In this document: positions 1 to 6,450 of the stretch, piece after piece
How positions within the stretch are numbered: position 1 is the first letter of the stretch
Layout: each line of letters opens with the position of its first letter
Source of the DNA: Bacteroidota bacterium
Lineage (GTDB): Bacteria > Bacteroidota > Bacteroidia > Flavobacteriales > Flavobacteriaceae
Assembly (NCBI GenBank): GCA_024278565.1
Contig: JAJRSY010000278.1
Coordinates: 1-16,205, forward strand
Length of the DNA stretch: 16,205 nt
Direction of reading: 5' to 3'
Position numbers and translations under genes: made by a program
The notes under the pieces: generated by a model
Seen by the model: only the letters and a program-made list of their open reading frames with translations
Database searches by the model: none
What the model was told of the DNA's origin: nothing

Positions 1-151
1 AGGGTTTTGTTTTTATGCCCTCGGGAGATTCCCAAACAAGGGTATCGGTATAATCAAGGCCTTTCAGGTCATATTGAATTTTTTGTTTCCAGACCTTGGC
101 CGAAACAGCATCGAATTCGTCGAATAAAATTTTTTCTGTCTTCTCTGACAT
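1..151 (-). CDS. mutA: Methylmalonyl-CoA mutase small subunit, N-terminal fragment (runs off left edge)
   Basis: Partial gene read leftwards from an ATG at 149-151; only the first 50 codons are in the window. The translation opens MSEKTEKILFDEFDAVSAKV and continues through a WKQKIQYDLKG-like stretch and a DTLVWESPEGI segment. This matches the usual opening of the Bacteroidota methylmalonyl-CoA mutase small (beta) subunit: FxEFxxVSxxxWxxKIxxDLKGxDY followed by LVWxxxEGI. In the known family this subunit partners with the cobalamin-binding large subunit MutB to interconvert succinyl-CoA and methylmalonyl-CoA in the cytoplasm, in propionate metabolism. The large subunit is expected further left but is not visible. 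The identification rests on family recall of the N-terminus; the start is convincing because a -7-like box lies just upstream and no earlier in-frame start is close. Confidence 0.78.
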   Translation of the reverse strand, partial: MSEKTEKILFDEFDAVSAKVWKQKIQYDLKGLDYTDTLVWESPEGIKTKP

Positions 152-158
152 GATGGTA

Positions 159-166
159 TAAAGATA
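159..166 (-). promoter_or_regulatory. Possible -7 box for mutA
   Basis: On the minus strand the sequence reads TATCTTTA, one base off the Bacteroidota -7 consensus TAnnTTTG. It ends about 8 bases before the mutA ATG, so the leader would be very short. No good -33 TTTG is seen 19-21 bases further upstream, so this is a weak call. Confidence 0.3.
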
Positions 167-204
167 CGTTTTATACTAATTTATTCCCACCAGTGGGTTT
201 AACC

Positions 205-229
205 AGCCTGCCATGCCGTTCGGCAGGCT
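205..229. repeat. Palindromic REP-like hairpin downstream of the toxin gene
   Basis: Perfect 8-bp inverted repeat AGCCTGCC / GGCAGGCT with a 9-base loop. It lies 12 bases past the end of the toxin gene on the minus strand and belongs to the CCTGCC/GGCAGG palindrome family that recurs through the window. A second small perfect palindrome (CCCAC-CA-GTGGG) lies at 186-197. No U-tract follows, so terminator function is possible but not shown. Confidence 0.6.
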
Positions 230-240
230 CACAAGGTAAT

Positions 241-540
241 TTACTTTAGTAAATTCTTTATTTTAGTTGGATTAACGAAATTACCCCAGAAGTATTCTAT
301 TTCAATCTGGTTCTCTGTTATTCTATAGAACATAGTCGTATGTTTGGTTATAAAGGCCTCTCTACTTTGTTTGTCATATTCCGAGATCTTGAACATTTCA
401 GGGTGCTCAACAATTAAATCAATTGTATGTTCAACTACGTCCACAAAATTAGTAGTGACTTCCACAGTCCATAGGTCTAATAGATATTCGATAATCCCGT
501 TAAAGGAAGTTTCAGCTTTATGGGTCCAAATTACGGTCAT
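241..540 (-). CDS. RelE/ParE-family type II toxin
   Basis: A 99-residue protein with the compact fold signature of RelE/ParE toxins. It has an N-terminal beta strand followed by an alpha-helical hairpin (MTVIWTHKAETSFNGIIEYL, then a long helix with a TIDLIVEHPEMF segment), and a C-terminal half with the usual FYRITENQIEIEYFWGNFVNP strand-turn-strand arrangement. Family members are either mRNA-cleaving ribosome-dependent endonucleases (RelE-like) or gyrase poisons (ParE-like); the sequence does not decide which. Its ATG overlaps the stop of the upstream HTH gene by 4 bases (ATGA), so the two are translationally coupled, antitoxin first. Transcription should come from the promoter at 879-910. 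It is full length for the family with no frameshift. Confidence 0.75.
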   Translation of the reverse strand: MTVIWTHKAETSFNGIIEYLLDLWTVEVTTNFVDVVEHTIDLIVEHPEMFKISEYDKQSREAFITKHTTMFYRITENQIEIEYFWGNFVNPTKIKNLLK

Positions 541-848
541 GAACGCAATTTTATACGCACATCTGATAGTACCGACTTATGAGTTCGTGTTCTCCCTGTC
601 ATGCTATCCTCTCGGCTCTCTCTAAGTGCTTCTTTTATTTCAAAAGCCTTCGCTTCTTCAGGAAAAAGGATTGTACTTAACACGACCATTTCATCAATTG
701 TAAAATTTTTCTTTTTGATTTTGTTATAAAAAGTAGCTCTAGAGACCCCAAGTTGTTCAATTAGATACTCTTTTTTGAATTTACTAGCCTCAATATGTGT
801 GTCAATATTATCGAGTAGGTTTTGATAACCAAATATAATGTCTAACAT
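537..848 (-). CDS. HTH antitoxin of the RelE/ParE pair
   Basis: A 103-residue protein from the ATG at 846-848. It carries a helix-turn-helix near residues 25-55, recognisable from the EYLIEQLGVSRATFYNKIKK stretch, followed by a charged C-terminal tail (about residues 65-103, rich in E, R and S) that would suit toxin binding and be disordered when free. The role is inferred: it should neutralise the downstream toxin and repress the shared promoter through the HTH. The frame is open 45 bases further upstream to an ATG at 893, but the promoter -7 box (879-886) lies downstream of that codon, so transcripts would start after it. The 848 start is therefore preferred. The gene overlaps the toxin gene by 4 bases. 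Confidence 0.72.
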   Translation of the reverse strand: MLDIIFGYQNLLDNIDTHIEASKFKKEYLIEQLGVSRATFYNKIKKKNFTIDEMVVLSTILFPEEAKAFEIKEALRESREDSMTGRTRTHKSVLSDVRIKLRS

Positions 849-878
849 AATTTTACATTTAATGCATAAATAATTAGA

Positions 879-910
879 CAAATATATCGACAATACTAGA
901 TTATTGCAAA
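879..910 (-). promoter_or_regulatory. Toxin-antitoxin promoter (-33 TTTG, -7 TATATTTG)
   Basis: Read on the minus strand, TTTG (907-910) is separated by exactly 20 bases from TATATTTG (879-886). Both elements and the spacing match the Bacteroidota sigma consensus. Transcription should begin near 872, about 24 bases before the ATG at 848, which settles the antitoxin start. Confidence 0.72.
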
Positions 911-951
911 AAAAATAGCATGGTTTGAGTTCTTTTTTATCACTCGACCAT

Positions 952-970
952 CGCCAGTCACAGACTGGCG
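952..970. repeat. Short perfect hairpin
   Basis: CGCCAGTC / GACTGGCG, an 8-bp perfect inverted repeat with a 3-base loop. It lies in the non-coding stretch between the toxin-antitoxin promoter and the MITE-like element at 988. No U-tract follows on either strand. Function unknown. Confidence 0.6.
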
Positions 971-987
971 GTTACGGGGTCGGGTTC

Positions 988-1151
988 TATACTCCTGCCA
1001 CTTTAAAATTCGGGAGAATACGGGCAGTCTATTTTTTCGGCGGGCAAGGCAAAATTTATCGGCATAGCCATAGCTATGGCTATAAATTTTAACGCCGATC
1101 GGCGGAAAAAGAGCAAGCGGAAATTTCGGGTTTTAAAGTGGCAGGAGTATA
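988..1151. mobile_element. MITE-like element with 21-bp perfect terminal inverted repeats
   Basis: A 164-bp non-coding unit. Its ends, 988-1008 and 1131-1151, are perfect 21-bp inverted repeats containing CTCCTGCCACTTTAAAA. The interior is itself highly self-complementary: a 20-bp perfect palindrome centred on AGCTATGG (1064-1083), flanked by AAAATTTAT (1051-1059) and ATAAATTTT (1082-1090), plus a 12-bp palindrome CGCCGATCGGCG (1093-1104). No ORF of note and no transposase. Flanking target duplications are not clear beyond a TA. The architecture is that of a non-autonomous transposable element or a large REP-type unit; mobility is inferred, not seen. Confidence 0.7.
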
Positions 1152-1193
1152 CATTGCAAATGTCATTTCGGGCATGTTTAAAATTAAAATTTT

Positions 1194-1352
1194 GGCTCTA
1201 TGTTAAATATAGTGAGTAATTTTATTAGTTCTATTTTCTGCGTTATCCTCAGTAGGTCTTACTGGTCTACCTGCCGTAAGCATGGCAGGTTCATTAAGCC
1301 TTTTTTACCCCTGCCTGCCGGCAGGTTTACCCGTTACAAACAACATAGAGCC
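1194..1352. mobile_element. Second MITE-like / IS-remnant unit with 11-bp inverted ends
   Basis: GGCTCTATGTT (1194-1204) and its perfect complement AACATAGAGCC (1342-1352) bound a 159-bp unit, with A/T tracts outside each end extending the similarity. Inside are two CCTGCC/GGCAGG palindromes (1269-1290 and 1314-1325, the latter a 12-bp perfect palindrome). GGCTCT ends resemble those known for the ISL3 family, so this could be a deletion remnant of such an element, but no transposase sequence is left and no 8-bp target duplication is visible. Confidence 0.5.
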
Positions 1353-1396
1353 TAAAAAACATTCTAGAAACTCACCATTTGTTTTACCCATTGCAT

Positions 1397-1432
1397 AAAA
1401 AAAGGCTTCCGATTTCTCGAAAGCCTTTTTTT
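1397..1432 (-). terminator. Intrinsic terminator after the tRNA array
   Basis: A perfect 12-bp stem, AAAAAAAGGCTT against AAGCCTTTTTTT, with a 12-base loop. A-tract and T-tract flank it, so it can work in both directions. It lies at the 3' end of the minus-strand tRNA region, after the tRNA 3' fragment at 1438-1454. Confidence 0.75.
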
Positions 1433-1437
1433 ACTAG

Positions 1438-1454
1438 TAGCGGGGACTGGACTC
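1438..1454 (-). pseudogene. tRNA-fMet 3'-end fragment
   Basis: The last 17 nt of the tRNA (half T-arm and acceptor strand) are identical to the intact tRNA-fMet at 1555-1571; including flanking bases the identity is 20 bp (1435-1454 against 1552-1571). Upstream on the minus strand the tRNA sequence stops in the T-loop and is replaced by a CCTGAGCGCAGCCGAAGG palindromic repeat. GACTGGAC (1445-1452) also pairs perfectly with GTCCAGTC (1484-1491), so the fragment now forms a hairpin with that repeat in its loop. Confidence 0.75.
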
Positions 1455-1474
1455 CCTTCGGCTGCGCTCAGGAT
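1454..1474. repeat. CCTTCGnCTnCGCTCAGGA repeat, copy 1
   Basis: A copy of the short dispersed repeat with core CCTTCGGCTGCGCTCAGGA. It sits exactly at the break point of the tRNA 3' fragment. Related copies are at 1691-1712, 1792-1835 and, partially, 6498-6513. Confidence 0.6.
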
Positions 1475-1517
1475 AAACTTCTCGTCCAGTCTGTACGAAT
1501 CTAACTTCTGGGTATAA

Positions 1518-1547
1518 AAAAGTCCCACTTGTTAAAATGAGACTTTT
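1518..1547 (-). terminator. Intrinsic terminator of tRNA-fMet
   Basis: On the minus strand, 8 bases past the tRNA, AAAAGTCTCA pairs with TGGGACTTTT (one G:U wobble) around a 10-base loop and runs into a T tract. It is a good rho-independent terminator for the intact tRNA. Confidence 0.7.
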
Positions 1548-1554
1548 CACTTAG

Positions 1555-1627
<73 letters not shown>

Positions 1628-1690
1628 ATGTATCTTCAATGTGCATTAAGAGCACTGTGTTGTTCAATCTCTCAGTTAGAGTAGGTACCC

Positions 1691-1712
1691 TGTCCTGAGC
1701 GAAGTCGAAGGA
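1691..1712. repeat. CCTTCGACTTCGCTCAGGACA repeat, copy 2
   Basis: A clean copy of the dispersed repeat. On the minus strand it directly follows base 17 of the truncated tRNA at 1713-1729, so it marks the break point in the D-loop. Confidence 0.6.
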
Positions 1713-1729
1713 TACTGCTCTACCCCGCG
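1713..1729 (-). pseudogene. tRNA-fMet 5'-end fragment
   Basis: CGCGGGGTAGAGCAGTA, identical to the first 17 nt of the intact tRNA-fMet together with 18 bases of identical upstream leader. The tRNA is cut in the D-loop and replaced by the palindromic repeat at 1691-1712; the rest of the tRNA is missing. It cannot give a functional tRNA. Confidence 0.75.
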
Positions 1730-1791
1730 ATGTATCTTCAATGTGCAAAAAGCACTAAAATTTTCAATCTTCCCAGTTAGAGTAGGTGCCC

Positions 1792-1835
1792 TGTCCTGAG
1801 CACTTCGACAATGTTCTGTTAAACTATGTCGAAGG
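1792..1835. repeat. CCTTCGAC...GCTCAGGACA repeat, expanded copy 3
   Basis: Same outer sequence as copy 2 but with about 25 extra bases in the middle, so that TTCGACA and TGTCGAA form a 7-bp stem-loop. It again begins where a tRNA-like 5' end stops (1838). Confidence 0.55.
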
Positions 1836-1837
1836 AT

Positions 1838-1853
1838 GTTGCGCTACCTTACA
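1838..1853 (-). pseudogene. Probable 5' fragment of another tRNA
   Basis: TGTAAGGTAGCGCAAC aligns position by position with the start of tRNA-fMet (7-nt acceptor, TA, 4-nt D-stem GCGC, start of D-loop), and is broken at the same place by the same kind of repeat. The identity of the parent tRNA is unknown. Alternatively it is only a leader hairpin, because ACCTTA (1846-1851) pairs with TAAGGT (1855-1860). Confidence 0.4.
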
Positions 1854-1866
1854 ATAAGGTGGAAGG

Positions 1867-1898
1867 CAAAGATACGATGGTTTTTTAGTTAAATCAAA
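1867..1898 (-). promoter_or_regulatory. Strong promoter of the tRNA array
   Basis: Minus strand TTTG (1895-1898), a 20-base spacer, then TATCTTTG (1867-1874): a full match to the Bacteroidota -33/-7 consensus. Transcription would start near 1860 and run through the two 5' tRNA fragments into the intact tRNA-fMet. No second -7 box is seen closer to the intact gene. Confidence 0.75.
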
Positions 1899-1973
1899 AC
1901 TTCACAAACAATATTTATGGAGGCACAATCAGTAAAAAACTTAAAATGCATACCTTCGGGTTTTTCTAGTACT

Positions 1974-3341
1974 ATGAATGTTATCAATAACTTTTTAAAG
2001 GCAGTACTGCCCTATACCGAATGGGTCATGCTATTTTTGGTCATAGGGGGCGGCCTCTTTTTGGTATTTTACTCAAAACTATTGCCGTTTCGCTATTTTA
2101 AACATGCAATTGCGATTACCGCTGGTAAGTATGATGACCCCAATGACCCAGGTGAGGTGAGCAGTTTACAGGCACTTTCATCTGCCGTGGCAGCCACGGT
2201 AGGCATGGGTAATATTGCAGGGGTCGCCATTGCCATTTATATGGGAGGCCCCGGAGTGGTATTTTGGATATGGATAACCGCCCTTATGGGTATGTGCATC
2301 AAATTCTATTCATGTAGCCTTGCCATTATGTTTCGAGGTACTGACAGTAATGGCGACCTTCAAGGTGGACCCATGTACTACATTGTAAATGGTATGGGTA
2401 AAAAGGCCAAGCCTTTGGCAGTGTTCTTTTGTTTGGCAGGGCTTGTTGGTGTATTGCCCGCTTTTACCACCAACCAGTTTACACAGACCCTTATGGGGGT
2501 TGTTGACCCAGATAATACCATAGCCGTTTTGGGCGATTTCAACTGGAAACTGGGCATTGGTATTGTACTTTCAATAATTACATCATTTGTGATTTTTGGG
2601 GGGCTGAAGAAAATCGCCAAGGTCGCTACGACAATCGTACCTTTTATGGTACTTGTTTATTTATTGGCCGTAATTTATATCGTGATTACCAACGCAGGTC
2701 AAATTTTACCATCCTTAAAGTTGATATTTACTGAGGCCTTCAATTTGAAAACCGCAGTTCAAGGAGGTTTATGGGGCTTGATTATTATCGGAATTCGACG
2801 TGCGGTCTTTTCAAATGAGGCAGGTGTGGGCAATGCGCCCATGTACCATGGGCAATCGAAAACCAAAGAACCGGTGCAAGAAGGTTTGGTAGCCATGTTG
2901 GGACCCTTTATCGATACCATTGTGGTTTGTACCCTTACCGCCATTGTCATTCTTTTAAGTGGTGCTTATTTGGAAACCGAGACAAACGGAATTGCCATGA
3001 CCTTATTGGCCTTTGAAAAATCACTTCAAGGTGGGGGTATTTTGTTAATGGTCATTGTTTCGGCCTTTGCCCTTTCTACCTTGTTCACCTATTCGTACTA
3101 CGGCACGAAATGCCTTTCGTTTTTGACCAATGCGAAAACCGGAAAACTATACAATTACATTTATATTGCCAGTATTACCTTTGCCGCCGTGGCTTCGGTT
3201 GATTTGGTCGTAAATTTGATCGACTTTGCTTTTGCCCTTATGGTCATACCAAACATGATAGCAGTACTGTATTTGGCACCACAGGTAAACCGGGCGATGA
3301 AAACCTATTTTTTAAAACTGAACAATGGCAGTAGCGCATAA
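1974..3341 (+). CDS. AGCS-family sodium:alanine/glycine symporter
   Basis: About 455 residues from the ATG at 1974. It is an integral membrane protein with about ten hydrophobic segments. The N-terminal part has the GGGLFLVFYSKLLPFRYFKH stretch, the conserved ALSSAVAATVGMGNIAGVA segment (substrate/sodium region) and LQGGPMYYI. The middle has the AVFSNEAGVGNAP signature typical of AGCS (AlsT/DagA) carriers. These carriers import alanine, glycine or related small amino acids with sodium across the inner membrane. An ATG at 1917 gives 19 more residues, but these are polar and unlike the family opening, and a -7-like TACCTTCG box (1951-1958) lies just before 1974; the shorter start is preferred. 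The 3' end overlaps era by 17 bases. It diverges from the tRNA promoter. Substrate cannot be fixed from sequence. Confidence 0.87.
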   Translation: MNVINNFLKAVLPYTEWVMLFLVIGGGLFLVFYSKLLPFRYFKHAIAITAGKYDDPNDPGEVSSLQALSSAVAATVGMGNIAGVAIAIYMGGPGVVFWIWITALMGMCIKFYSCSLAIMFRGTDSNGDLQGGPMYYIVNGMGKKAKPLAVFFCLAGLVGVLPAFTTNQFTQTLMGVVDPDNTIAVLGDFNWKLGIGIVLSIITSFVIFGGLKKIAKVATTIVPFMVLVYLLAVIYIVITNAGQILPSLKLIFTEAFNLKTAVQGGLWGLIIIGIRRAVFSNEAGVGNAPMYHGQSKTKEPVQEGLVAMLGPFIDTIVVCTLTAIVILLSGAYLETETNGIAMTLLAFEKSLQGGGILLMVIVSAFALSTLFTYSYYGTKCLSFLTNAKTGKLYNYIYIASITFAAVASVDLVVNLIDFAFALMVIPNMIAVLYLAPQVNRAMKTYFLKLNNGSSA

Positions 3342-4212
3342 AGCAGGATTTGTAAATATCATAGGAAATCCCAATGTAGGAAAATCTACTTTGATGAACG
3401 CCTTTGTGGGTGAAAAATTATCGATTATTACCTCTAAGGCGCAGACCACCCGGCACCGTATTCTTGGTATTGTGAATGGTGATGATTTTCAGGTCATTCT
3501 TTCAGATACGCCTGGTATCATTAAGCCTGCCTACGAACTGCAATCTTCGATGATGAGCTTTGTTAAATCTGCCTTCGAAGATGCCGATGTATTGCTCTAT
3601 ATGGTTGAAATTGGTGAAAAGGCCCTAAAAGATGAAGCTTTTTTTGAGCGGATAAAGAACACCAAAATACCCGTACTTCTATTGCTCAATAAGATAGATG
3701 CCTCAGAGCAGGATATTTTGGAGGAACAGGTACAGTATTGGCAAGAACAGCTTCCGACGGTTGAGATACATCCTATTTCGGCACTTAAGAACTTTAATGT
3801 AAAACCTGTTTTTGATCGTATTATCGAGTTGCTTCCCGAAGCGCATCCCTATTACCCAAAAGACCAGCTGACCGATAGGCCCGAGCGGTTTTTTGTGAAC
3901 GAGACCATTCGTGAGAAAATCCTTATCCATTATAAAAAAGAGATTCCGTATGCGGTAGAGATCGATACCGAAGAGTTTTTTGAAGATGATGATATTATAC
4001 GCATGCGATCCATAATAATGGTGGAACGCGATTCTCAAAAGGTAATCATCATCGGCCATAAGGGAAGTGCCCTAAAGCGGGTAGGTGTGGAAGCACGAAA
4101 AGATCTTGAAAAATTCTTTGGTAAGCAGGTTCACCTTGAGCTGTATGTGAAAGTGAACAAGAATTGGCGCAGTAGTGCGAGGCAGTTAAAACGCTTTGGG
4201 TACAATAATTGA
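3325..4212 (+). CDS. era: GTPase Era
   Basis: A 295-residue protein of normal length for Era, the essential GTPase that binds the 3' end of 16S rRNA and assists maturation of the 30S subunit. The G domain shows G1 GNPNVGKS (residues 14-21), the G2 region with TTRHR (41-45), G3 DTPG (61-64) and G4 NKID (122-125). The C-terminal third is the KH RNA-binding domain, with HKGSALKRVG in the GxxG position. The start at 3325 lies inside the symporter gene (17-base overlap, different frame), which implies co-transcription and possible coupling. The TGA stop is immediately adjacent to the stop of the convergent gene at 4213. No anomalies in motifs. Confidence 0.96.
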   Translation: MAVAHKAGFVNIIGNPNVGKSTLMNAFVGEKLSIITSKAQTTRHRILGIVNGDDFQVILSDTPGIIKPAYELQSSMMSFVKSAFEDADVLLYMVEIGEKALKDEAFFERIKNTKIPVLLLLNKIDASEQDILEEQVQYWQEQLPTVEIHPISALKNFNVKPVFDRIIELLPEAHPYYPKDQLTDRPERFFVNETIREKILIHYKKEIPYAVEIDTEEFFEDDDIIRMRSIIMVERDSQKVIIIGHKGSALKRVGVEARKDLEKFFGKQVHLELYVKVNKNWRSSARQLKRFGYNN

Positions 4213-4701
4213 TCAATCTAAAGTTTCCATCATAAATTTGTGAAGTTCTTGCATTTGCGGTTTTCCTTTTTGTTTCCCCACCCTTCCAAAGAGATAGAGC
4301 GTGAACCATAGAACCATCATAAAGGCCATAAGGCCCAATTGTACGCCGTAGGGTTTGTTCAAAGAAGAGCTCGAATATGCCCATACCCCAAGAACGGTGA
4401 AAATAGTGGCCACCCCAAAATGAAGAAACATAAAAAAGGTCCACAAAGTGGGGTTGGGACCGAAAAGACCGTATAGTTTGCTGTTCTTGTCATCAATTGC
4501 ATTGATTTCCAACTGAAGTTGTGGTGACCAGAAATGGATCTTATCAGTATTGAATTTAATAAAAACATGGTCGTCAAGGCGTTTTACCAAAAATGGTTCC
4601 TTTTCGGTTTTCTCAAAGACCTCTAAAACAACCTCTTTGGTACAGGGAAGTTCAAATTGAAATCTTGGTCTCAGAACAATGTCATTGGGTATGGTTTTCA
4701 C
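4213..4701 (-). CDS. Hypothetical membrane protein, two C-terminal helices
   Basis: A 162-residue protein of no family I can name. Residues 1-75 form a soluble, beta-rich part (FQFELPCTKEVVLEVFEKTE, FLVKRLDDHVFIKF). It is followed by FGPNPTLWTF and two hydrophobic segments (about 86-108 and 122-141), then a short basic tail. This pattern suggests a small cytoplasmic domain anchored by a membrane hairpin. The start appears to be GTG (4699-4701), since no upstream ATG is in frame and the next Met is near residue 90. It is convergent with era, with zero bases between the stop codons. Function unknown; the reading frame is convincing from its length, composition and neighbour-free strand. Confidence 0.75.
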   Translation of the reverse strand: MKTIPNDIVLRPRFQFELPCTKEVVLEVFEKTEKEPFLVKRLDDHVFIKFNTDKIHFWSPQLQLEINAIDDKNSKLYGLFGPNPTLWTFFMFLHFGVATIFTVLGVWAYSSSSLNKPYGVQLGLMAFMMVLWFTLYLFGRVGKQKGKPQMQELHKFMMETLD

Positions 4702-4760
4702 TACTATGGGTTTTTTATAATTAAAAGAGGTACTACCGTGAGTTTTGGAAGATTCAGATC

Positions 4761-4890
4761 AGCCTGCCTGCAGGTTTAAAACAACAGAATGAATCCTCGC
4801 CTGAACGGCACGGGCAGGAATGCCTTATTGCGAGAATAGAATAATTATAATCGATTGAATATCAATATACTTGCCAGTCGGCAGGCAGGT
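4761..4890. repeat. Cluster of REP-like palindromes in the divergent gap upstream of der
   Basis: The 337-base gap between the small membrane protein and der holds three members of the CCTGCC/GGCAGG family: CCTGCAGG within AGCCTGCCTGCAGGT (4761-4775), an imperfect one around 4781-4815, and TGCC-AGTC-GGCA followed by GGCAGG (4872-4889). Nothing else is recognisable in the gap apart from the der -7 box. Confidence 0.5.
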
Positions 4891-5019
4891 TGTATATTTT
4901 TATTATTCAAGCATTCACCCATTATTTTTTAAGATGTTCAAAACTGAAAATATGATATTACCCACACAAATAGTGTATAGAACGGTAAAAGATAGTATTT
5001 TTTCTTCGGATATAAATGG

Positions 5020-5027
5020 TATTTTTG
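5020..5027 (+). promoter_or_regulatory. -7 box of der
   Basis: TATTTTTG is an exact match to TAnnTTTG, 11 bases before the ATG at 5039. No good -33 element is seen. It implies a very short leader and rules against the longer reading frame that starts at 4871. Confidence 0.5.
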
Positions 5028-5038
5028 CAGCAAAATCA

Positions 5039-6349
5039 ATGAATATGGGCGCTATCGTAGCCATTGTGGGAAGGCCAAATGTGGGTAAATCGACTTTTTT
5101 CAATCGTCTGATCCAACGTAGAGAGGCTATCGTTGATGCTATCAGTGGCGTTACCCGTGACCGCCACTACGGTAAAAGCGATTGGAACGGCAAGGATTTT
5201 TCGCTTATCGATACGGGAGGATATGTGTTGGGCAGTGATGATATTTTTGAAAAAGAAATTGATAAACAGGTAGAACTTGCCATTGATGAAGCTGATGCCA
5301 TCATTTTTATGGTAGATGTGGAGACCGGTGTTACCGGTATGGACGAGGATGTCGCTAAATTATTGCGAAGGGTCAAAAAACCTGTTTTTTTGGTGATCAA
5401 TAAGGTCGACAATGCGAAACGTGCCGAAGATGCCGTTGAATTCTATTCGTTGGGGTTGGGCGAGTACTACACCCTTTCAAGTATCAACGGAAGCGGTACG
5501 GGCGAGCTGCTCGATGCTTTGGTTGAGGTATTACCAGAAAATGATACAGAAGAAAGCGATCTACCGAGGTTTGCCGTAGTGGGTAGGCCAAATGCCGGAA
5601 AATCATCTTTTATCAATGCGCTGATAGGAGAGGAACGGTACATTGTCACAGATATTGCGGGTACCACAAGGGATAGTATTGATACAAAATACAATCGCTT
5701 TGGGTTTGAGTTCAATTTGGTGGACACTGCGGGTATTCGGCGCAAGGCAAAGGTAAAGGAGGATCTGGAGTTTTATTCGGTAATGCGCTCGGTACGGGCC
5801 ATAGAATATAGTGATGTGTGTTTGTTGCTCGTTGATGCCACCCGTGGGTTTGATGGACAGGTAGCCAATATTTTTTGGTTGGCACAACGAAACAATAAGG
5901 GCATCGTCATTCTGGTCAACAAATGGGATCTGGTTGAAGACAAAGAGACCAATACCATGAAGCAGTACACCCAAAAAATAAAAGAGGCGATTGAACCTTT
6001 TGTCGATGTGCCCATTCTGTTTATCTCGGTAGTGACCAAGCAGCGTATTTTCAAAGCGATCGAAACGGCCGTACAGGTGTATAAAAACCGGAGTGCCAAA
6101 GTACCCACCAGTAAGTTCAACGACATTATGTTGCCCATTATCGAGGCCTATCCGCCACCGGCGTACAAGGGTAAATTTGTAAAGATCAAATTCTGTATGC
6201 AGTTGCCGACACCCTATCCGCAGTTTGCATTTTTTTGTAATTTACCGCAGTATGTACGTGAACCTTACAAGCGCTACTTAGAGAATAAACTACGTGAGAA
6301 TTTTGATTTTGTTGGAGTGCCGATCTCTATTTTTATGCGGAAAAAATAA
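5039..6349 (+). CDS. der: Ribosome-assembly GTPase Der (EngA)
   Basis: A 436-residue protein with the tandem G domains unique to Der. G domain 1: GRPNVGKS (11-18), DTGG (58-61), NKVD (121-124). G domain 2: GRPNAGKS (182-189), DTAG (229-232), NKWD (294-297). It ends with a KH-like domain (about 355-436) with the YPPPAYKGKFVKIKF segment. Der is needed for 50S subunit assembly. The open frame extends back to 4871, but those 56 residues are not family-like and a -7 box lies at 5020-5027, so the start is 5039 (MNMGAIVAIVG) or the second ATG at 5045; length then equals the family norm. It is transcribed separately from era, on the same strand. Confidence 0.95.
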   Translation: MNMGAIVAIVGRPNVGKSTFFNRLIQRREAIVDAISGVTRDRHYGKSDWNGKDFSLIDTGGYVLGSDDIFEKEIDKQVELAIDEADAIIFMVDVETGVTGMDEDVAKLLRRVKKPVFLVINKVDNAKRAEDAVEFYSLGLGEYYTLSSINGSGTGELLDALVEVLPENDTEESDLPRFAVVGRPNAGKSSFINALIGEERYIVTDIAGTTRDSIDTKYNRFGFEFNLVDTAGIRRKAKVKEDLEFYSVMRSVRAIEYSDVCLLLVDATRGFDGQVANIFWLAQRNNKGIVILVNKWDLVEDKETNTMKQYTQKIKEAIEPFVDVPILFISVVTKQRIFKAIETAVQVYKNRSAKVPTSKFNDIMLPIIEAYPPPAYKGKFVKIKFCMQLPTPYPQFAFFCNLPQYVREPYKRYLENKLRENFDFVGVPISIFMRKK

Positions 6350-6450
6350 TGGGGTGCTGCATAAACCAACACTTCGTGTAATTATGAATGCTGAATTGTG
6401 AATTAAAGTACTGAAAACTTGCAGACAGGCAGGCCCACAAGATAGTTTAC

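Noticed and set aside
344..625. Plus-strand open frame across the toxin gene
   Set aside because: Shadow of the toxin-antitoxin pair, which has family motifs, correct overlap and a consensus promoter on the other strand.
1435..1475. Second complete tRNA-fMet downstream of the intact one
   Set aside because: Only the last 17 nt of the tRNA are present; the rest is a palindromic repeat, so no cloverleaf is possible.
4871..5038. N-terminal extension of Der from the upstream ATG-type start
   Set aside because: The 56 extra residues are unlike Der, the remaining 436 residues equal the family length, and a -7 box sits at 5020-5027 just before the preferred start.
5603..5974. Long minus-strand open frame within der
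   Set aside because: Opposite-strand shadow of a strongly conserved gene; the translation resembles no protein family.
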